This document shows, in pieces, positions 1-12,296 of a DNA stretch of 64,000 nucleotides. A program made the translations under genes and the position numbers. The notes beneath the pieces are model-generated. The model saw nothing but the letters and a program-made list of their open reading frames with translations. It ran no database searches and was not told the origin of the DNA. The stretch's first letter is position 1, and each line of letters starts with the position of its first letter. The DNA comes from Atriophallophorus winterbourni. Its lineage: Eukaryota; Platyhelminthes; Trematoda; Plagiorchiida; Microphallidae. The stretch is taken from NCBI GenBank assembly GCA_013407085.1, contig JACCGJ010010541.1, positions 40,929 to 104,928 of the forward strand. Direction: 5' to 3'.

Positions 1-1328
1 CCGTTTTCCGCATCCAATTGTTTCTGATTTCTTACCTGAGTTCAACCATTCTAAAGATAATCACCTTTATTTGCAAATCCAACAACTTATAAGACGATCG
101 TTGCATCAAAGCAGACGCACACGACGACGAATAACACATACATACTTACAAAGTCAAACCCCGTTAACATAACTTAGTCCTCAACATGTCTGTAACGATT
201 GTTACTTTATTCTCGTTTGAATTTCGTCCTAAACAGTTCAAATCAAACCTTCACGCATTTGACTCGTTTGACCGAGCTTGAATTATTGTTATTTGTACAC
301 TAGCGGCCTTCGTTTTCAGATATGTTGTCACTGTAATCGTTTTCATACGAATTGTCCGAAACTTGAATACTTGAAGTTCGCGGCAGTTGTGGTCCTTTAA
401 GCCGCTTCCTGATCTTGCGTTTTGCGTGGTGGTGGTGTTTACATATCGAAGGAGTGGTCAAGAGTGACGCTCATTTGATTATTATTAACAGCTATAGCTA
501 TATATATATATATATATATATATAAAGCGGTGTAAGTTTTCTACCATTATTGTGGTTGCTTGAAAATTACATTTAAAAACTGATTACTCGCGAATGATTA
601 AAAGTTGAGTTAATAATAATATAAAAATTAGAAATACAAATTCCGCGTTCTTAATAAAGCGGTTCAATTAACATTTGATGAACTCTATGGTTTGAGAAAA
701 ATAGTTTTATCTCAAGAAACATGTCATATTTACGCATACGTTCGCACTTACCGTAACATGATTGACAGCAATAATACTGACTACTTGGTAACCCCCGGAG
801 AAAGGACATCTCACTTGCTTGGATTCTATTTTCCAGAATACTAAAAACAATTAGACCAAACAAAAGTACAGTATTCAAGCACCGTCAAAATTGAAAAAAA
901 TCCATGTAAAGTTTCAAATGATTGATTTTACTGCACGACTAGATTCGAAATGACATAGCCTAATTCATTACATTTCAACTACGCTGTACATATTATATTT
1001 TCAGGAGACGATAACCCGAGTATTTATTAGAGAATGATGTGTTTACCCTTGCGATAACGTACATTGTTATTTTACCAAAATTGAGGTCTCGCTTGACTAC
1101 GGCCTACGTTGCTGCAACAACAACGCCTATCTTCAATATTCATTTTTCCTAAAGATGTTTCCGTCATGTATATCATGTCAATGTACTCAAGATAAATTCA
1201 TTCGTCAGAATGACCATATCAAATTCAAAATTAAATAATCCTAGAGTACCAAATTATTTTCACTGGCAGATTGGATGAAAAGGTGTTTGTTTGTTTGTTT
1301 ATAGAGTTTCGGACAATGTTTAATCATT
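1..1328. other. non-coding stretch, no gene recognised apart from a weak exon candidate
   Basis: AT-rich sequence without a convincing coding region. It contains a (TA)n microsatellite at about 498-523 and a possible minus-strand exon at 752-840, listed separately. No RNA gene or recognisable repeat was seen. Confidence 0.6.
752..840 (-). CDS. candidate short internal exon (weak)
   Basis: On the minus strand a branch-like TCTAAT and a T-rich tract ending in AG precede an open stretch of 29 codons, followed by a canonical GTAAGT donor just below 752. The reading is cysteine-rich at its end (CCQSCYG). The longer open frame upstream begins with TTG rather than ATG, so it does not supply a true start codon. 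If real, the exon belongs to a gene continuing left of the window. It could equally be chance. Confidence 0.2.
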
Positions 1329-1406
1329 GAAAAAGCTGCAGAACATGAAAATTCATGATGTACATCCGTGGTCGACATCGACCGAAGGAGGCCAACAACA
1401 ACAACA
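1329..1406 (+). repeat. 3' terminal fragment of the zinc-finger-tailed LINE family
   Basis: About 78 bp matching the extreme 3' end of the element seen more completely at 37930-38312: the shared block includes GTCGACATCGACCG and GGAGGCC. It ends in a (CAA)n-like tail, as a target-primed LINE insertion would. It is too short to code. Confidence 0.6.
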
Positions 1407-1410
1407 TTTC

Positions 1411-4400
1411 CGAGGTTGATTTCACACCACCAAGGCTCAAATTCACATAATCTCTTTCAGATAACTCAGATAACGATAAATGGAAATCTATTTTTCAGAC
1501 ATCAGTGTTATCTGAGTTTATCAAATATTGCAAGATCTATCTTTATTGTCATCATTCATGTTTGGAAAATCGTGAAAGTTTGAATCAATATGAAACACTA
1601 CATGTGTCACAAACGAAATGGTTTTGAATTTCAGGAACGATTCTTAGCATTTTTTGCTATGATGTAATTTGACGGAATATTTTGAAAGCCTAAAATTATT
1701 TCCATCCGTTTATCTAACCACATTATTATATCCGAGATAACCTCGCACGAAATATCAGGGTGTGAGCTGAAATACACAGCTGGTTGGCGTAGCATGTAAT
1801 TTGCCCCGAGCTCTTATCACAGCCAGAAGATAATTGAATTTGAGGAGATTGCTTTTAAGAGTGCATTCGCTTGATTAACAGCAAATTAGCAAACTTTGTT
1901 AGAGGCGAAAACATTCTCAGTTAGCTCGAATCTTATCAGCACATCTCACCAAGTGAAGGTACTAAATATGCGTCATAGATGATATTCAACATAGCGAATA
2001 AATTGCGCAGATATTGTAAAATACCGGATGAATGTCAAACAAACGTAAAATCTGAAAGTAGAAATTACACCCGAACAACATAGTTTTGGCGAGTTCTGGA
2101 CTGAAAAGCAACAAGACATTCTTCCTGAATATTACGAAACTCGTATTTTAGTGTACAACCAAAGTAGCCCAACTCAATTTATTTTGAGTTATATTCATTC
2201 TAGCTTATGCGCAGTACTACCAGTAGTGTATTTTGTGTTTATATGATTGGAGAATTTCGGCTGAATCATAGGATGAGCTTTCCAGACCCGACAAGGTACT
2301 CAGAAAACTCTCGGAAGACAGACGTGTTATCCAGCTTTCGGACGCAGTCCATTGTGTAAAGCTACCGCAAACTGTCTTAATTTTTAAAGCTTAACTTCGA
2401 CTCCGATTAATCACATATCCTGGGGTATTTTTGTTTTGACATTATTCCGATCTCCCGTAAATAATTTCGTATTTATACATCAATGTCGCGGTCCAAGTAT
2501 CCCGCAAATATCTATACCTGCTTGGTAGTGTTCTTGTTCAATCATCAACGAAACGAGTTATCGTTGCTACTAAAATCCTCTCATTATGTTGTTTGATGTC
2601 ACCAGGTGAATACAAGAATATCAGATTCAGGGTCTTTCATAATATTCGAAATGAGTAAAAATGCGTAACTTAAATCTAAGGTTAAGTAAATTTCTCGCAG
2701 TGATCCGTCCTGTGTTAATCAGTTTAATGAAAAATAATTCATAATCATTGCCGATTAATTTTGTTCTGATCCGTTTTAATTTATGTATTTGATTGTGCAA
2801 TATAGATGTTGATCTTGTTTCTTCATATGTTTCACATTATGTTAAGCAAAATTTGCTTTAAAATAAATTGATAATCGAAACCTTGGCCAGGAATGAATAA
2901 CTTTATTTCTGACTTCTTTAAATAATACCAATAATAGCCAATATATCTTGATGCAACTACACCAGACAAGACTTGGGTAGCATTAGTGAAGACTGTTCCA
3001 CATACACATCATAAGCATGATTAATTATTTACGTTTCTCTTCGCTTAGCTCTCGCGTAATCGATGTTAGATTGAAAGATTCGTTATTCTTCAGTCAAGCA
3101 CAGGCCAGATCAATAACGTTTGAGCAAATATAATAAGAATGGTCTCGGATTGCAGTGTAGCTTGAGTGCAGTTTGAAATACAATCGACGAAATGCATCAG
3201 AACTTGTGTCGCAAGCTCTTCAACATTTAAATTATGCTGGTTGAAAAAACAGGTGGTTAACAATTTATGGAGTTATTAATTAGAACGCTGGTAATGAGCT
3301 GTTCTGTTAAAATAGCTATTCCACTTTTCGAATTTTTGCCTAATGTTAGAAGTTGATGATAAATTTACAAGTGACAACTATTACTTTTTTGATTCTGCTT
3401 GCCATTTCTTAGGTTATGATCAAATTTGCAATCAAACCCAGTATTACTGAGTATCGTAGTTCTTCAAATATACCCATTTGAAACAATTCATCAAAATGTA
3501 ACAAAACAGATGTATGATTAAAATCATTTTTTCCGGAAATGCACCGAGGTTAAATCTTGGAAAACTTGTAGTGAACAAGTTTTAAAACATATTTCGCGTC
3601 AATCAAGCAGCTGATTAGTGCTTATTTGATGATTATATGCTTTATTTGCTGCATACCATCCTATAATTTACATAATTTAGGTTTTCTAAAAGTTGACTTA
3701 CAATAACACCATCAAAAATCCCGAAGTTTGAAAATATTACCCGCATCCATGTGCCGAACAATATATTTTAGACATTCATCTATGTTACACTATTTCCATA
3801 ATACTTCGAATTATTAACATATAAATATTCACAAGAATGCATTCACTTACGGGATAATACGATCAGGACATTGAAAACGCAGAGTAACATTAGACGCAGT
3901 TTTTTGATATACTTGCAAACCGATACTTTCCTAAATGTTTAGTCTACTCAAATTCAAAACCTGGGACAGTGTGTTGCGTACGCACCGTAAAACACGACTG
4001 ATTGGCTGATGGAATTAATTTTTTGTCCAATATTTCATTGTCCTAATTTTGTATCCAATGGTTACGTAAAGGCAAAAAATTCTCTGATGAAATTTTATGA
4101 AATTTGTCACCGAGAAACCTTCAATCATCCTTAGCAGATGAAAAATACCCTACTGATTTGCTTCATTAAATGTAAACAATCGAATGTAGAATTTAACGTT
4201 GCTTCTGTTTATTTCGTCACTGATATTTGGGATTTATTATACAGGTACCTATAGGAAACGGATAAATAAAAGTAATCAGGAGCGTCAAAATAGATTGAGC
4301 ATTTTATTTGAAAAAATAAAAGTAACTGTATCCTTCTATTGATCGGTTCTTGGAAATTTGTGTTTTTCACTTTCTAATGCTTATCTGTGTACACCTACTT

Positions 4401-4609
4401 CTTAAGTGCGTCCTGGTTTCATATATCGAAACTCTTCCTTTGACGATGCACTTGATTAATAGATATTTAATCTTTTTTAATTCAATTAAAGTGATCCACC
4501 GTATCCGAACAAATATAAACAATAGCTATATTTTTGTTAAATATCTCAAAAAGAGTTCTAGTGGAATGTCATACATGACATTCATACTAAGAGCAGTAAA
4601 GTGTTAGGC
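1411..4609. other. non-coding stretch
   Basis: About 3.2 kb of AT-rich sequence with stops in all frames. An 85-codon plus-strand open stretch near 4350-4607 has no recognisable domain and biased AT composition, and is treated as chance. No repeat family was identified. Confidence 0.5.
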
Positions 4610-4618
4610 AGATCAACC
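4610..4618 (+). repeat. target-site duplication, left copy
   Basis: AGATCAACC here is repeated exactly at 5298-5306, immediately after the A/G-rich tail of the RTE fragment. This is the signature of target-primed LINE insertion. Confidence 0.65.
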
Positions 4619-5297
4619 AATCTTTAAATACCTCGGCTCAAGTATATTGCCCAATGGTCAGGCGAAAGATGAAGTGAAGTTAAGGGTCGATCGTGCTCGT
4701 AATGCGTTTTTGCAGTTGAAAGGCACCCTTTGGCGCAAGCCCGGGATCAGCCTAAAAACTAAGACGCGTGTTTATCAAGCAGCGATCCGCCCTGTACTGC
4801 TTTATGGATGCGAGACATGGCCTTTAAGGTCACAGGATGTACGCACATTAGAAGTGTTCGACCATTGGTGCCTTAGGGTAATCTTGGGCATCCGATATAC
4901 TGACCGAGTATCTAACGCAGCCGTACGAGAGCGTTGCAGCGGACTATCTCCACTTTCCGCTCACATACAACGGCGAAGGCTGCAATGGTTTGGCCACGTC
5001 CTCCGAAAGACAGACACAGCACTTCCAAAACTCGTCATCGACCCCAAACCCGTTCGCACCTGGCGTCGGCGGCAAGGTGGTCAAGTGAAAACCTGGCTGT
5101 CAACTGTGAAAGAGGATGTAGACACCCTGGGTCTGCGTACCGTCTACGGAGTTCGCAGGTGGGAACGAGACTGGATCAAGATCTGCAACGATCTCGCCTC
5201 CGATCGACGTGCGTGGGCTGGTGCGATCCGAGAGATCAATGAAGCCGGCTAATCCACTCGTTGAGCCAGCCGCACAAAAGTAAAGTAAAAGTAAGTA
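4619..5297 (+). mobile_element. 5'-truncated RTE-like LINE (C-terminal part of the reverse transcriptase ORF)
   Basis: An uninterrupted frame reads into a TAA at 5250-5252. It covers the region downstream of the polymerase active site: YLGSS, then LLYGCETW, then RLQWFGHVLR, a series typical of the thumb and C-terminal part of RTE-clade endonuclease-reverse transcriptases. The catalytic domains (endonuclease, FADD-type motif) are missing, so it is inactive. The non-coding 3' end finishes in an AAAGTAAAGTAAAAG-type tail, flanked by a 9-bp duplication. The intact frame and exact duplication suggest a fairly recent, 5'-truncated insertion. No start codon is expected because only the 3' end was copied. 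Confidence 0.85.
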
Positions 5298-5306
5298 AGA
5301 TCAACC
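5298..5306 (+). repeat. target-site duplication, right copy
   Basis: Exact 9-bp copy of AGATCAACC at 4610-4618, directly after the LINE tail. Confidence 0.65.
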
Positions 5307-7965
5307 TTGAAAAGCTTTTGGATCAGATCAGATCGCAACGCAATGCAAACAACGAATGCATTTGGTGAGAACAATGAGCGTTGAAATATGGAAGGCTCGG
5401 TCAGTTTCGTTCAGCTACGTATTTAAATTAGGGTTTACGCATACCTTTCCATTTACGGCGGTCTCTAGTCTGTTTGTACCGGAAATGATGTGTTGATCTT
5501 CGAGTGAGGAAATTTCGGACGAAGGATTCCATCTTCAGTCTGTCAGCAGTTGAAGCTAAATTTTTAAACGTCTGATAAAATCACTGAGCTAAAAATTGAA
5601 ATATGTATTCTGTCGTTCATTTTTTATTTGTTGCATGGTCGTTATCCCAATACATGCGCGCTAAACAGTCTCTTTCTAACGTTTGCACTGTCCGGATTAT
5701 TTTACTAACCATTAAATTAGCCCCAAATTGCTAAAAGTAAACCATGAGACACTAAAATAATTTTATATGACGGAATTTCTGTTGAAGAAACAGAAAAAAG
5801 AACTGAAATATTCCAAGGCGAATAAATTATAGCTAAGAAATCTTCTGAATTGGCTAAATATATAATAATTGTATCGCAAGACGAGTAAACTAATTTTTGT
5901 ATAAAGTGGTGTATATTTGGAAAGAGGGAAAATTACTAGAAGAAACAACTAAACACCGGCAGGTGAATGAAATTCAAACGATCAACTCAAACTAAAATCT
6001 GCATAGAACACCTCAGAATTAAACCAGTAATCTCTTAGATTACACGCTATTTTGTCCTCGCTAAACTGCACACCCATGTCATCTCAATACGACGACCGTA
6101 TCAAGAAGCACCGTCATATTGCAGCGAGTGAGATGTCAATGAGATTTTGACAGGACGTGTGTTACGTTGGCTTGAATCACACAAACGAGATATTTATATA
6201 AGAACTGTTTGAAATCCGCGCGTCACGCGCCAACCCGATTCGGATTAACGGCTGACTTCCTCTTTATTATCCGTACATCTTAGGTCATCAGTCAAATGAT
6301 TTGCAGCTGGCCAACATCCGCGCTTTTATCACTATTTTCAGTACCTCGGGTTTTTTAGCCACTTAATTCACTTCTTGTCCTTATCGCGCTGGCCCCGTTC
6401 GGTCGACCTTGGCGAGTGCAACATCTCCATTCCCTTCAATATAGACTCTCTATAAATTACTCCGAGGACGTCATTTAAACCGGCAGAATAATTACTAAAG
6501 ATTCAAATTGTAGGGACGTCTCTGTACAAATTATGGCACCCTTCGATATCGTCACTTGACATCACGTTAGCGAAGCAAACTATTTGATCCTTGTACGGAA
6601 AATGAATTAACGGAATCACAACCTAGCATGGGGAGCTAATCAAACTCATGGTTTTTTGTTTAGATACGCAATGGAATTTTGACGTAAAATGGTAGGATCA
6701 AATGAAAGGAAAACAGAAAAGATTTGCTAGAACGAATGTTCATTCTATGAATTAAGAGTAATTTGTGGATACGCTACGTCGATGGCATCTTTGTAAACAC
6801 AAGAGGCCAACGGTTCAATTCGCCCATGGGTTACTGATTCGTATCTTCACGGAAATAACATTCTCAAAGTAAACAGAAGAAGATGGACGCATCCGACTGA
6901 TGGACCTTCATGTATCAAAAACAAATTTCAGTTTATTTGAAACACGCATTTTCTGTAAAGAAAACACGCACACATAAGATTCGGAAAATGGATAGCAAGC
7001 AGCGAACAGTCGTAAAACTTCGCGTACAAAGTCTATTTCATCGAACCATATGATAAATTAGGATTGCTAAACCTATGTTTAGAAAGATATGATTAGAGCG
7101 AAGGATATCCTTTTCAGTATTGCATGTCAAGATCTACAGTATACTTATAATATAAATGAAACTTGTTTAATGAAAGGAAAGAAATCTTTATCCCTTTTGT
7201 CTCTGCTCGCCGATCAAGAATGACACTAGTTCAACTGAAACAAAACTAGAATTCTCGCCAACTGACGAACGTAGCAGACCAAGGAATTCATTGGTGCATG
7301 ACATACGACCGCACATTTGATTAACCAGCACATCTAACTACAATTATATATATATATATATATAACACTCACGTAGTATATTCAACCGGACATCCAGCAA
7401 AACGACCAAACGGTACCGATGCTATCAACCTGGACCTGCAAATACGATGAGCTCAGCGACAATGAGCGCTTTGCCAGAATTTGTTGCTGGCACTATCATC
7501 TACCTTGCTTACGACATATTTTTGAGTCAAAATGCAAGCCTGAACCACACAATTCAATAGGATCTTTCAAAAGCAATTCGAATTTAATTTAAACGCATCT
7601 GATTGTTGAAAGTCACAGGACAATCATAATTCTCATTGAGATATATTTCTCGTGTTTTGTGTTTTGCATAATTGCGGCACCAGCATTGAAGCGTTTCTTC
7701 CTTGATTCACCATTAAATTAAGAATCTTGATGCTCAAGATTCAATGTTGGATAATTTATCAACTGAAACATGTATTGTATTCCGCACCTCAAGTTTAAAT
7801 ATATTAGCAATACCCAAATAGTCCATTATAATAGATTATGAATTCGTGAAATCAAACTTTGTTCATATTATATGGTGCAGCAATAATCGCGATTATATTT
7901 ACGAATGTAAATTTTTATTTTATTTGCAATTTATTTGATGATTTTCATGATATTAATAAGAAAAA
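5307..7965. other. non-coding stretch
   Basis: About 2.7 kb AT-rich sequence with no supported gene. It contains a (TA)n run near 7345-7365. Short open stretches (for example 5763-5948 minus) are low-complexity and show no domain. Confidence 0.5.
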
Positions 7966-8190
7966 TGAATGCAAATACGGATTTAGTCTTCAAGCTGATG
8001 GGTTCAGCCCTATCCAACTGTGTGTGGGCATGTGATTAAGCAATTTGGTCTTGCCAACCTTATTCAACAGTGGCATAAGAGCTCAAACCCTGTTTACAAT
8101 TAATGCACTGTTTAAATGCACGCGAATCCAGATCGTACTGTCCTCATTTGATTAGTGTAAACAGCACGAAACCGGTCGTGGGTTGCATGC
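7966..8190 (+). repeat. retrozyme-like hammerhead repeat, subfamily A, decayed
   Basis: One unit with the family's internal landmarks in order: GCAAAT near the start, GGGTTCAGCCC, CCAACCTTATTCAACAGTGGC, then a hammerhead region at 8141-8183. The core reads TTGATTA instead of CTGATGA. Stem II GTGT/GCAC with AAACA loop and GAAAC are preserved, followed by GGTC and GTGGG. The two core changes should abolish cleavage, so this is an old copy. Confidence 0.65.
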
Positions 8191-9699
8191 CTATAGGGAT
8201 TTTGGTCGTAATATTTTCTTCGTAATCAGCAGATTGTATATCACGACATGGTATATATATATATATATATATTCAAATATGTTTGCTCATTGTTCATTTG
8301 AAATTGTATTTGTTACACTACTTGGAAGAATTGCAGATTTCTGTCACAAGGCATGCTGGTCATAGCTCCACCACGATTGCACATCTTGGAAAAAACGCTG
8401 TTCCTCAATTCCACTCCATGTACAGGTCTACATTGTACAGATTTCTACAAGCAAGAGTCTCTTCTGCTAGACATGACACGGTAGTTCGCTTCCTCTAATT
8501 ATGGAGACGTGTATAAGCTTTGTTTTTAATATGCTGACCGAGTGTGGGCACATGGCTCCAAGAAGATATTTTGATAATGAACCATTTATATAATCGTGCT
8601 TATAAGCACTTCAGCGGTTTCAAAAATATGCCATTAGTTGAACACTCGAGATGATTGATAGTGAGAAATACTTCCCAAAGGAGAATGCGAGGCGAACTTA
8701 TGTTTGCCCTCTGGATATCTCATTTCGACTTCTAACTGCTAATAACATCCGGGGTTACTTTTGAAATCTCCACACTCCAAACGCAATTACCGCAGATAAT
8801 TTCGTTTAAAATTCTCTACCCGCCAATTGGGTAAACTTCGAACGTTTACCTATACTGAAATGGAAATTCAAAGATTATATGAGATTTAACTCCGATATTG
8901 CCCAACCTATCGACAAAAGTTGATCGTTGTTACCCTAGTCATTAGGATCGATGCATATCATTTATTTTTTTCCTATAATTCAATTTTTGGTTATTGTAAA
9001 ACAGAATGTTTTCAACCACGAATTTCGAATCCTGAAAAATGCGTACCGATGTACCAGCATTTCTTTCAGTAGGATTATTATCATTTTTAACGCTTCGTTT
9101 TAATGTAACTGTCTTCGTGACCGCGTCAGCGTGAGTAGATGCTAACATCAAACGAGACGTTCTGTGCACTTCAGCTTTAGGTTTCAGTATTAATGAAGGT
9201 GCAATATAAGCAAAAGTCCGTTGTTTCAAAACGCGACTGATAAGCGTTTTTTAGATCCTTATAACACCGGTATTCGGGTCGTGCTCGTATCGGATCAACA
9301 GGTGGAACGTTTAAGCTAGTTCTGTCAAATTCAAATGCTGTTACAGTCGTACATTCGTGAAAATGTGCTTATTGCATCTCTCTCAATACTTACATGGTAA
9401 TTAAATATTGTTTGGGAGAAAAAAATAACTGTACAATCAAGTATTCTGATGCATGTAAACTGTACCGGATCGTGCTCATGAACCTGCCGAATAATAATGG
9501 CACTGTATGACCCGGCAGCCTACTAATGTAATTTAATATGTCATTTTAGATTTGAAAATATCTGTTTAGTAGAGTCCGTACAACGTAAAACGTTTTGAAA
9601 TACGAAATCAAAGAATAACTATTGGTAAGGTACTCAAGGCGCTTATGGAAGACTAATGTAATGTGTTGCTCACAAAACCATTATTTACACTCCAATATG
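8191..9699. other. non-coding stretch
   Basis: Contains a (TA)n run at about 8250-8272. A 95-codon minus-strand open stretch at 8942-9229 has no recognisable domain and no splice or promoter support. No gene called. Confidence 0.45.
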
Positions 9700-10040
9700 T
9701 GATTCTTTGTTAAAACATCGTCCTTGTGCGAACCCTTTTAACAATGGCCCAAAATTCACTATTTACATCTTTCAAATTTGTACAATCTCGGATGTGGTGT
9801 GTAAGTGCGAGAGATTTCAGCAACACTACATTGTTCGCTTCTGAGCCACTTGGACGCTTGACCAAGAATCACATCATGAGAGCTATTCGATCAATGTATT
9901 TTGTTGTACGAACCCTATTTTACTGCGGCATTCAAGAATAAATATTTTTGCCATCTTTCCACTGTTTCAAGGCTTACTGAACTCAATCTTAACAGCAAAC
10001 TGTTAAAAACGGTCAGAGAGTGTGGGGGGGCAATGTGAGA
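9700..10040 (+). repeat. two adjacent decayed retrozyme-like units, subfamily B
   Basis: Two partial head-to-tail units. Landmarks shared with the better copies at 51150-51560 include GATTCT-TTGT, CGAACCC-TTTAACA-TGGC, CTTGACCAAGAATCA and CCACTGTTTCAAGGCTTACTGAA. The first hammerhead is reduced to its 3' stem-I side (GTGGTGTGTAAG near 9797), and the second (about 9970-10020) has lost the CTGATGA core. Both are expected to be inactive. Confidence 0.55.
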
Positions 10041-11205
10041 AACGTTTAAGTATCTTAATTTAATCCTCACAGAATATTATTTTAAAGAGATTAGCCCTAA
10101 TTTTATTTAATTTTGACAGCTGAAACATTCTGAATCATATCTCGATATCATCATCATAAACACCGACAGCATTACACCGGTAGCATATACCGAATGCTTA
10201 ACCGCAAACATTGTTCCCATTAATCAACGGCGCACTAAAATCCCGAGAGGAACTTAATTAATTATTTAAATTTAGCCGGCGTCTGATTTCGAGCAATCAA
10301 TGTAACCATAAATTTCGTAATAATATATGATTACGGTCATTAATACGAATCAAAGCAAAGCTAACTACGGAAAAGTGAACATAACCCAGAGCACAATATT
10401 TCGTGTATTTGCTTATCTTCTGGTTTATAGAATCGTTACAAATAAACCAGGATCAAAGAAACGAATTTGGCGTCAAAATCAATAAAACTCGCTGAAGTAT
10501 ATATTTAGAGTCAGATATTTCCAAATTAACCAAGATATGTTACTCGGAACACTTCCTTGAACTTGTTTCAACCTTGGAACAAGGTTGTCACAGCCGGTGG
10601 TGGCAGTGGGGATGAGCTCCCACTGTCTATAAAATGCTCCCATATGGCGTGCGTCTCAAACAGCCTCTGACAACCAAAGCCCAGCTCCTGGCCTGCATGT
10701 GGCGGAACTGCTTCTACTGACAGGAGAAGGGGCGAAGGCGGGTGACTGGCGACTCAAAACCAGTTTGCTCCGGGCAGATGGAGCTCGTCAGCCTGGGAGG
10801 GCAGTCCTTTTAAAGGAAGGAAAACCCTGATTTCAAACCTTCGCTGCCTTGCGGCATACCCGATTGCGGGAAAGGCTTTGGGGGTGAACCCTGAGGAAAA
10901 ATACCCGCTGCCTTGCGGGAAGACTTTTGAGTCAAAGGCTCCGGGTGGGGTCCCCTAAACTAACCCCCTACTTCGGCCTTGGCAACCGTGTAGTATGTCG
11001 CCTTCAACAAGAACCATGGAACCTACTTCAACCACTACTTGCTGTCCAAACTATCTTCGCTACATTACATCACATACCGATCCTTATATCCCACGGCCCT
11101 CATTACACACAAGCAATGTATCTCGTCAAGATGCTCCTTCAAGCTCGCCAAACAGAACAGCCAAGCCGGAGTGCTCACTTCTTGAAAACCCGTATGCCCT
11201 TCAAG

Positions 11206-12236
11206 CTTGCTGCATTCAACGTCAGGACCTTGAGACAAGCAGGACAACAGGCTGGATTAGCTCGTACACTAGAAACGATGAGAGTAGACATCTGCTGTCT
11301 ATCAGAAACGCGCTTAAACAACTGTAGTAGTGTGATAAAGCTATGCTCAACGAATAATACCGGCGTCAAGTTCCGTTTGCGTGTATCTGGTGATGAAGAG
11401 GCCCAGGCAGCGGGACTTGCAGGAGTTGGTATTGCCCTGAGCTCACGCGGTAAGGCAGCCTTGATTGACTGGTTACCTGACAATAGCCGTTTGTGCGCCG
11501 TCCGACTTCGTGGCTCATGCAAAATCAGTCACCACAGGCCGAACACTCGTGCACTTTAAATCATCGCAGCCTACGCCCCTACCGACTGCAGTGCTGATTT
11601 AGCGAAAGACTAATTCTACAGAATTTTAGACGAATTGCTCCGTAAAGCACGAAAGTCGGATATTGTCAACCTGGCTGACGATCTTAACGCCCGAGTTGGC
11701 CGCCTCTCACAAAGTGAACAACACCGCATGGTCTCGATTGCGTTCGATCGGACAACGGTGAACGCCTCTTGAGCCTATGTGCTGAGCACCGCCTATTTCT
11801 TGACAGCGTCGACTTCCGACATTCCAAACAACGGTCAGCAACATGGAGATCTCCCTCGATAGGACTCTGGACACAAATTGATCACATTGCGATCAGTTAT
11901 CGATGACGTTCCAGTGTGCAAGACTGCAGATCATATTGGTCGACCTGCCTATCATCAGACCACGCGTTAGTCTGTGCAAGCTTAACTATGCGTTTCAGCG
12001 GATCGCGTAAGAAAAATATCACGAGGCTGGATACGCTTAAACTATCAGATAGATCAGTGGCAGAGAACTATCTAACGGCCCTATCTAATGCACTCGGACC
12101 CCATCCCGATAATATTGAGGAGCATTGGGCTCAAATCCAAAGCGCAATGTATCATGCTGGCCTGGAAAGCTGTGGAACATCCAAGCGAACAGATTCCAAC
12201 TGGATATCTGCTGCTACAGCCAAATTAATTGACTAA
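11206..12236 (+). pseudogene. endonuclease domain of the RTE-like LINE, broken
   Basis: The reading begins with the conserved N-terminal endonuclease block (AAFNVRTLRQAGQQAGLA, near 11206), followed by the CLSETRL motif with the catalytic glutamate. After a stop at 11557-11559 come IIAAYAPTD, then a changed GDFN-type motif reading ADDLNARVG (about 11674), which alters a metal-binding region. A frameshift follows, and the frame ending at 12236 carries SSDHALV, the conserved SDH catalytic site. This domain would nick DNA for target-primed reverse transcription. At least one stop and one frameshift make this copy non-functional. Confidence 0.75.
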
Positions 12237-12296
12237 CAGCGTTCCTTACCTCCGGGGAAAAGATATGATGAACAGCGCAGGCAAATTCGCCACCAG

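Noticed and set aside
498..523. (TA)n run as a regulatory element or origin
   Set aside because: Simple microsatellite, as also near 7345 and 8250; no further support.
8183..8498. Two overlapping plus-strand frames of 60-71 codons
   Set aside because: One overlaps the decayed hammerhead repeat and a (TA)n run; no domain, no splice context.
8942..9229. 95-codon minus-strand frame
   Set aside because: No recognisable domain or flanking splice sites that fit a gene; such lengths occur by chance here.
9960..10030. Possible additional active hammerhead
   Set aside because: The CTGATGA core is missing; only the repeat body and GGTC-like end remain.
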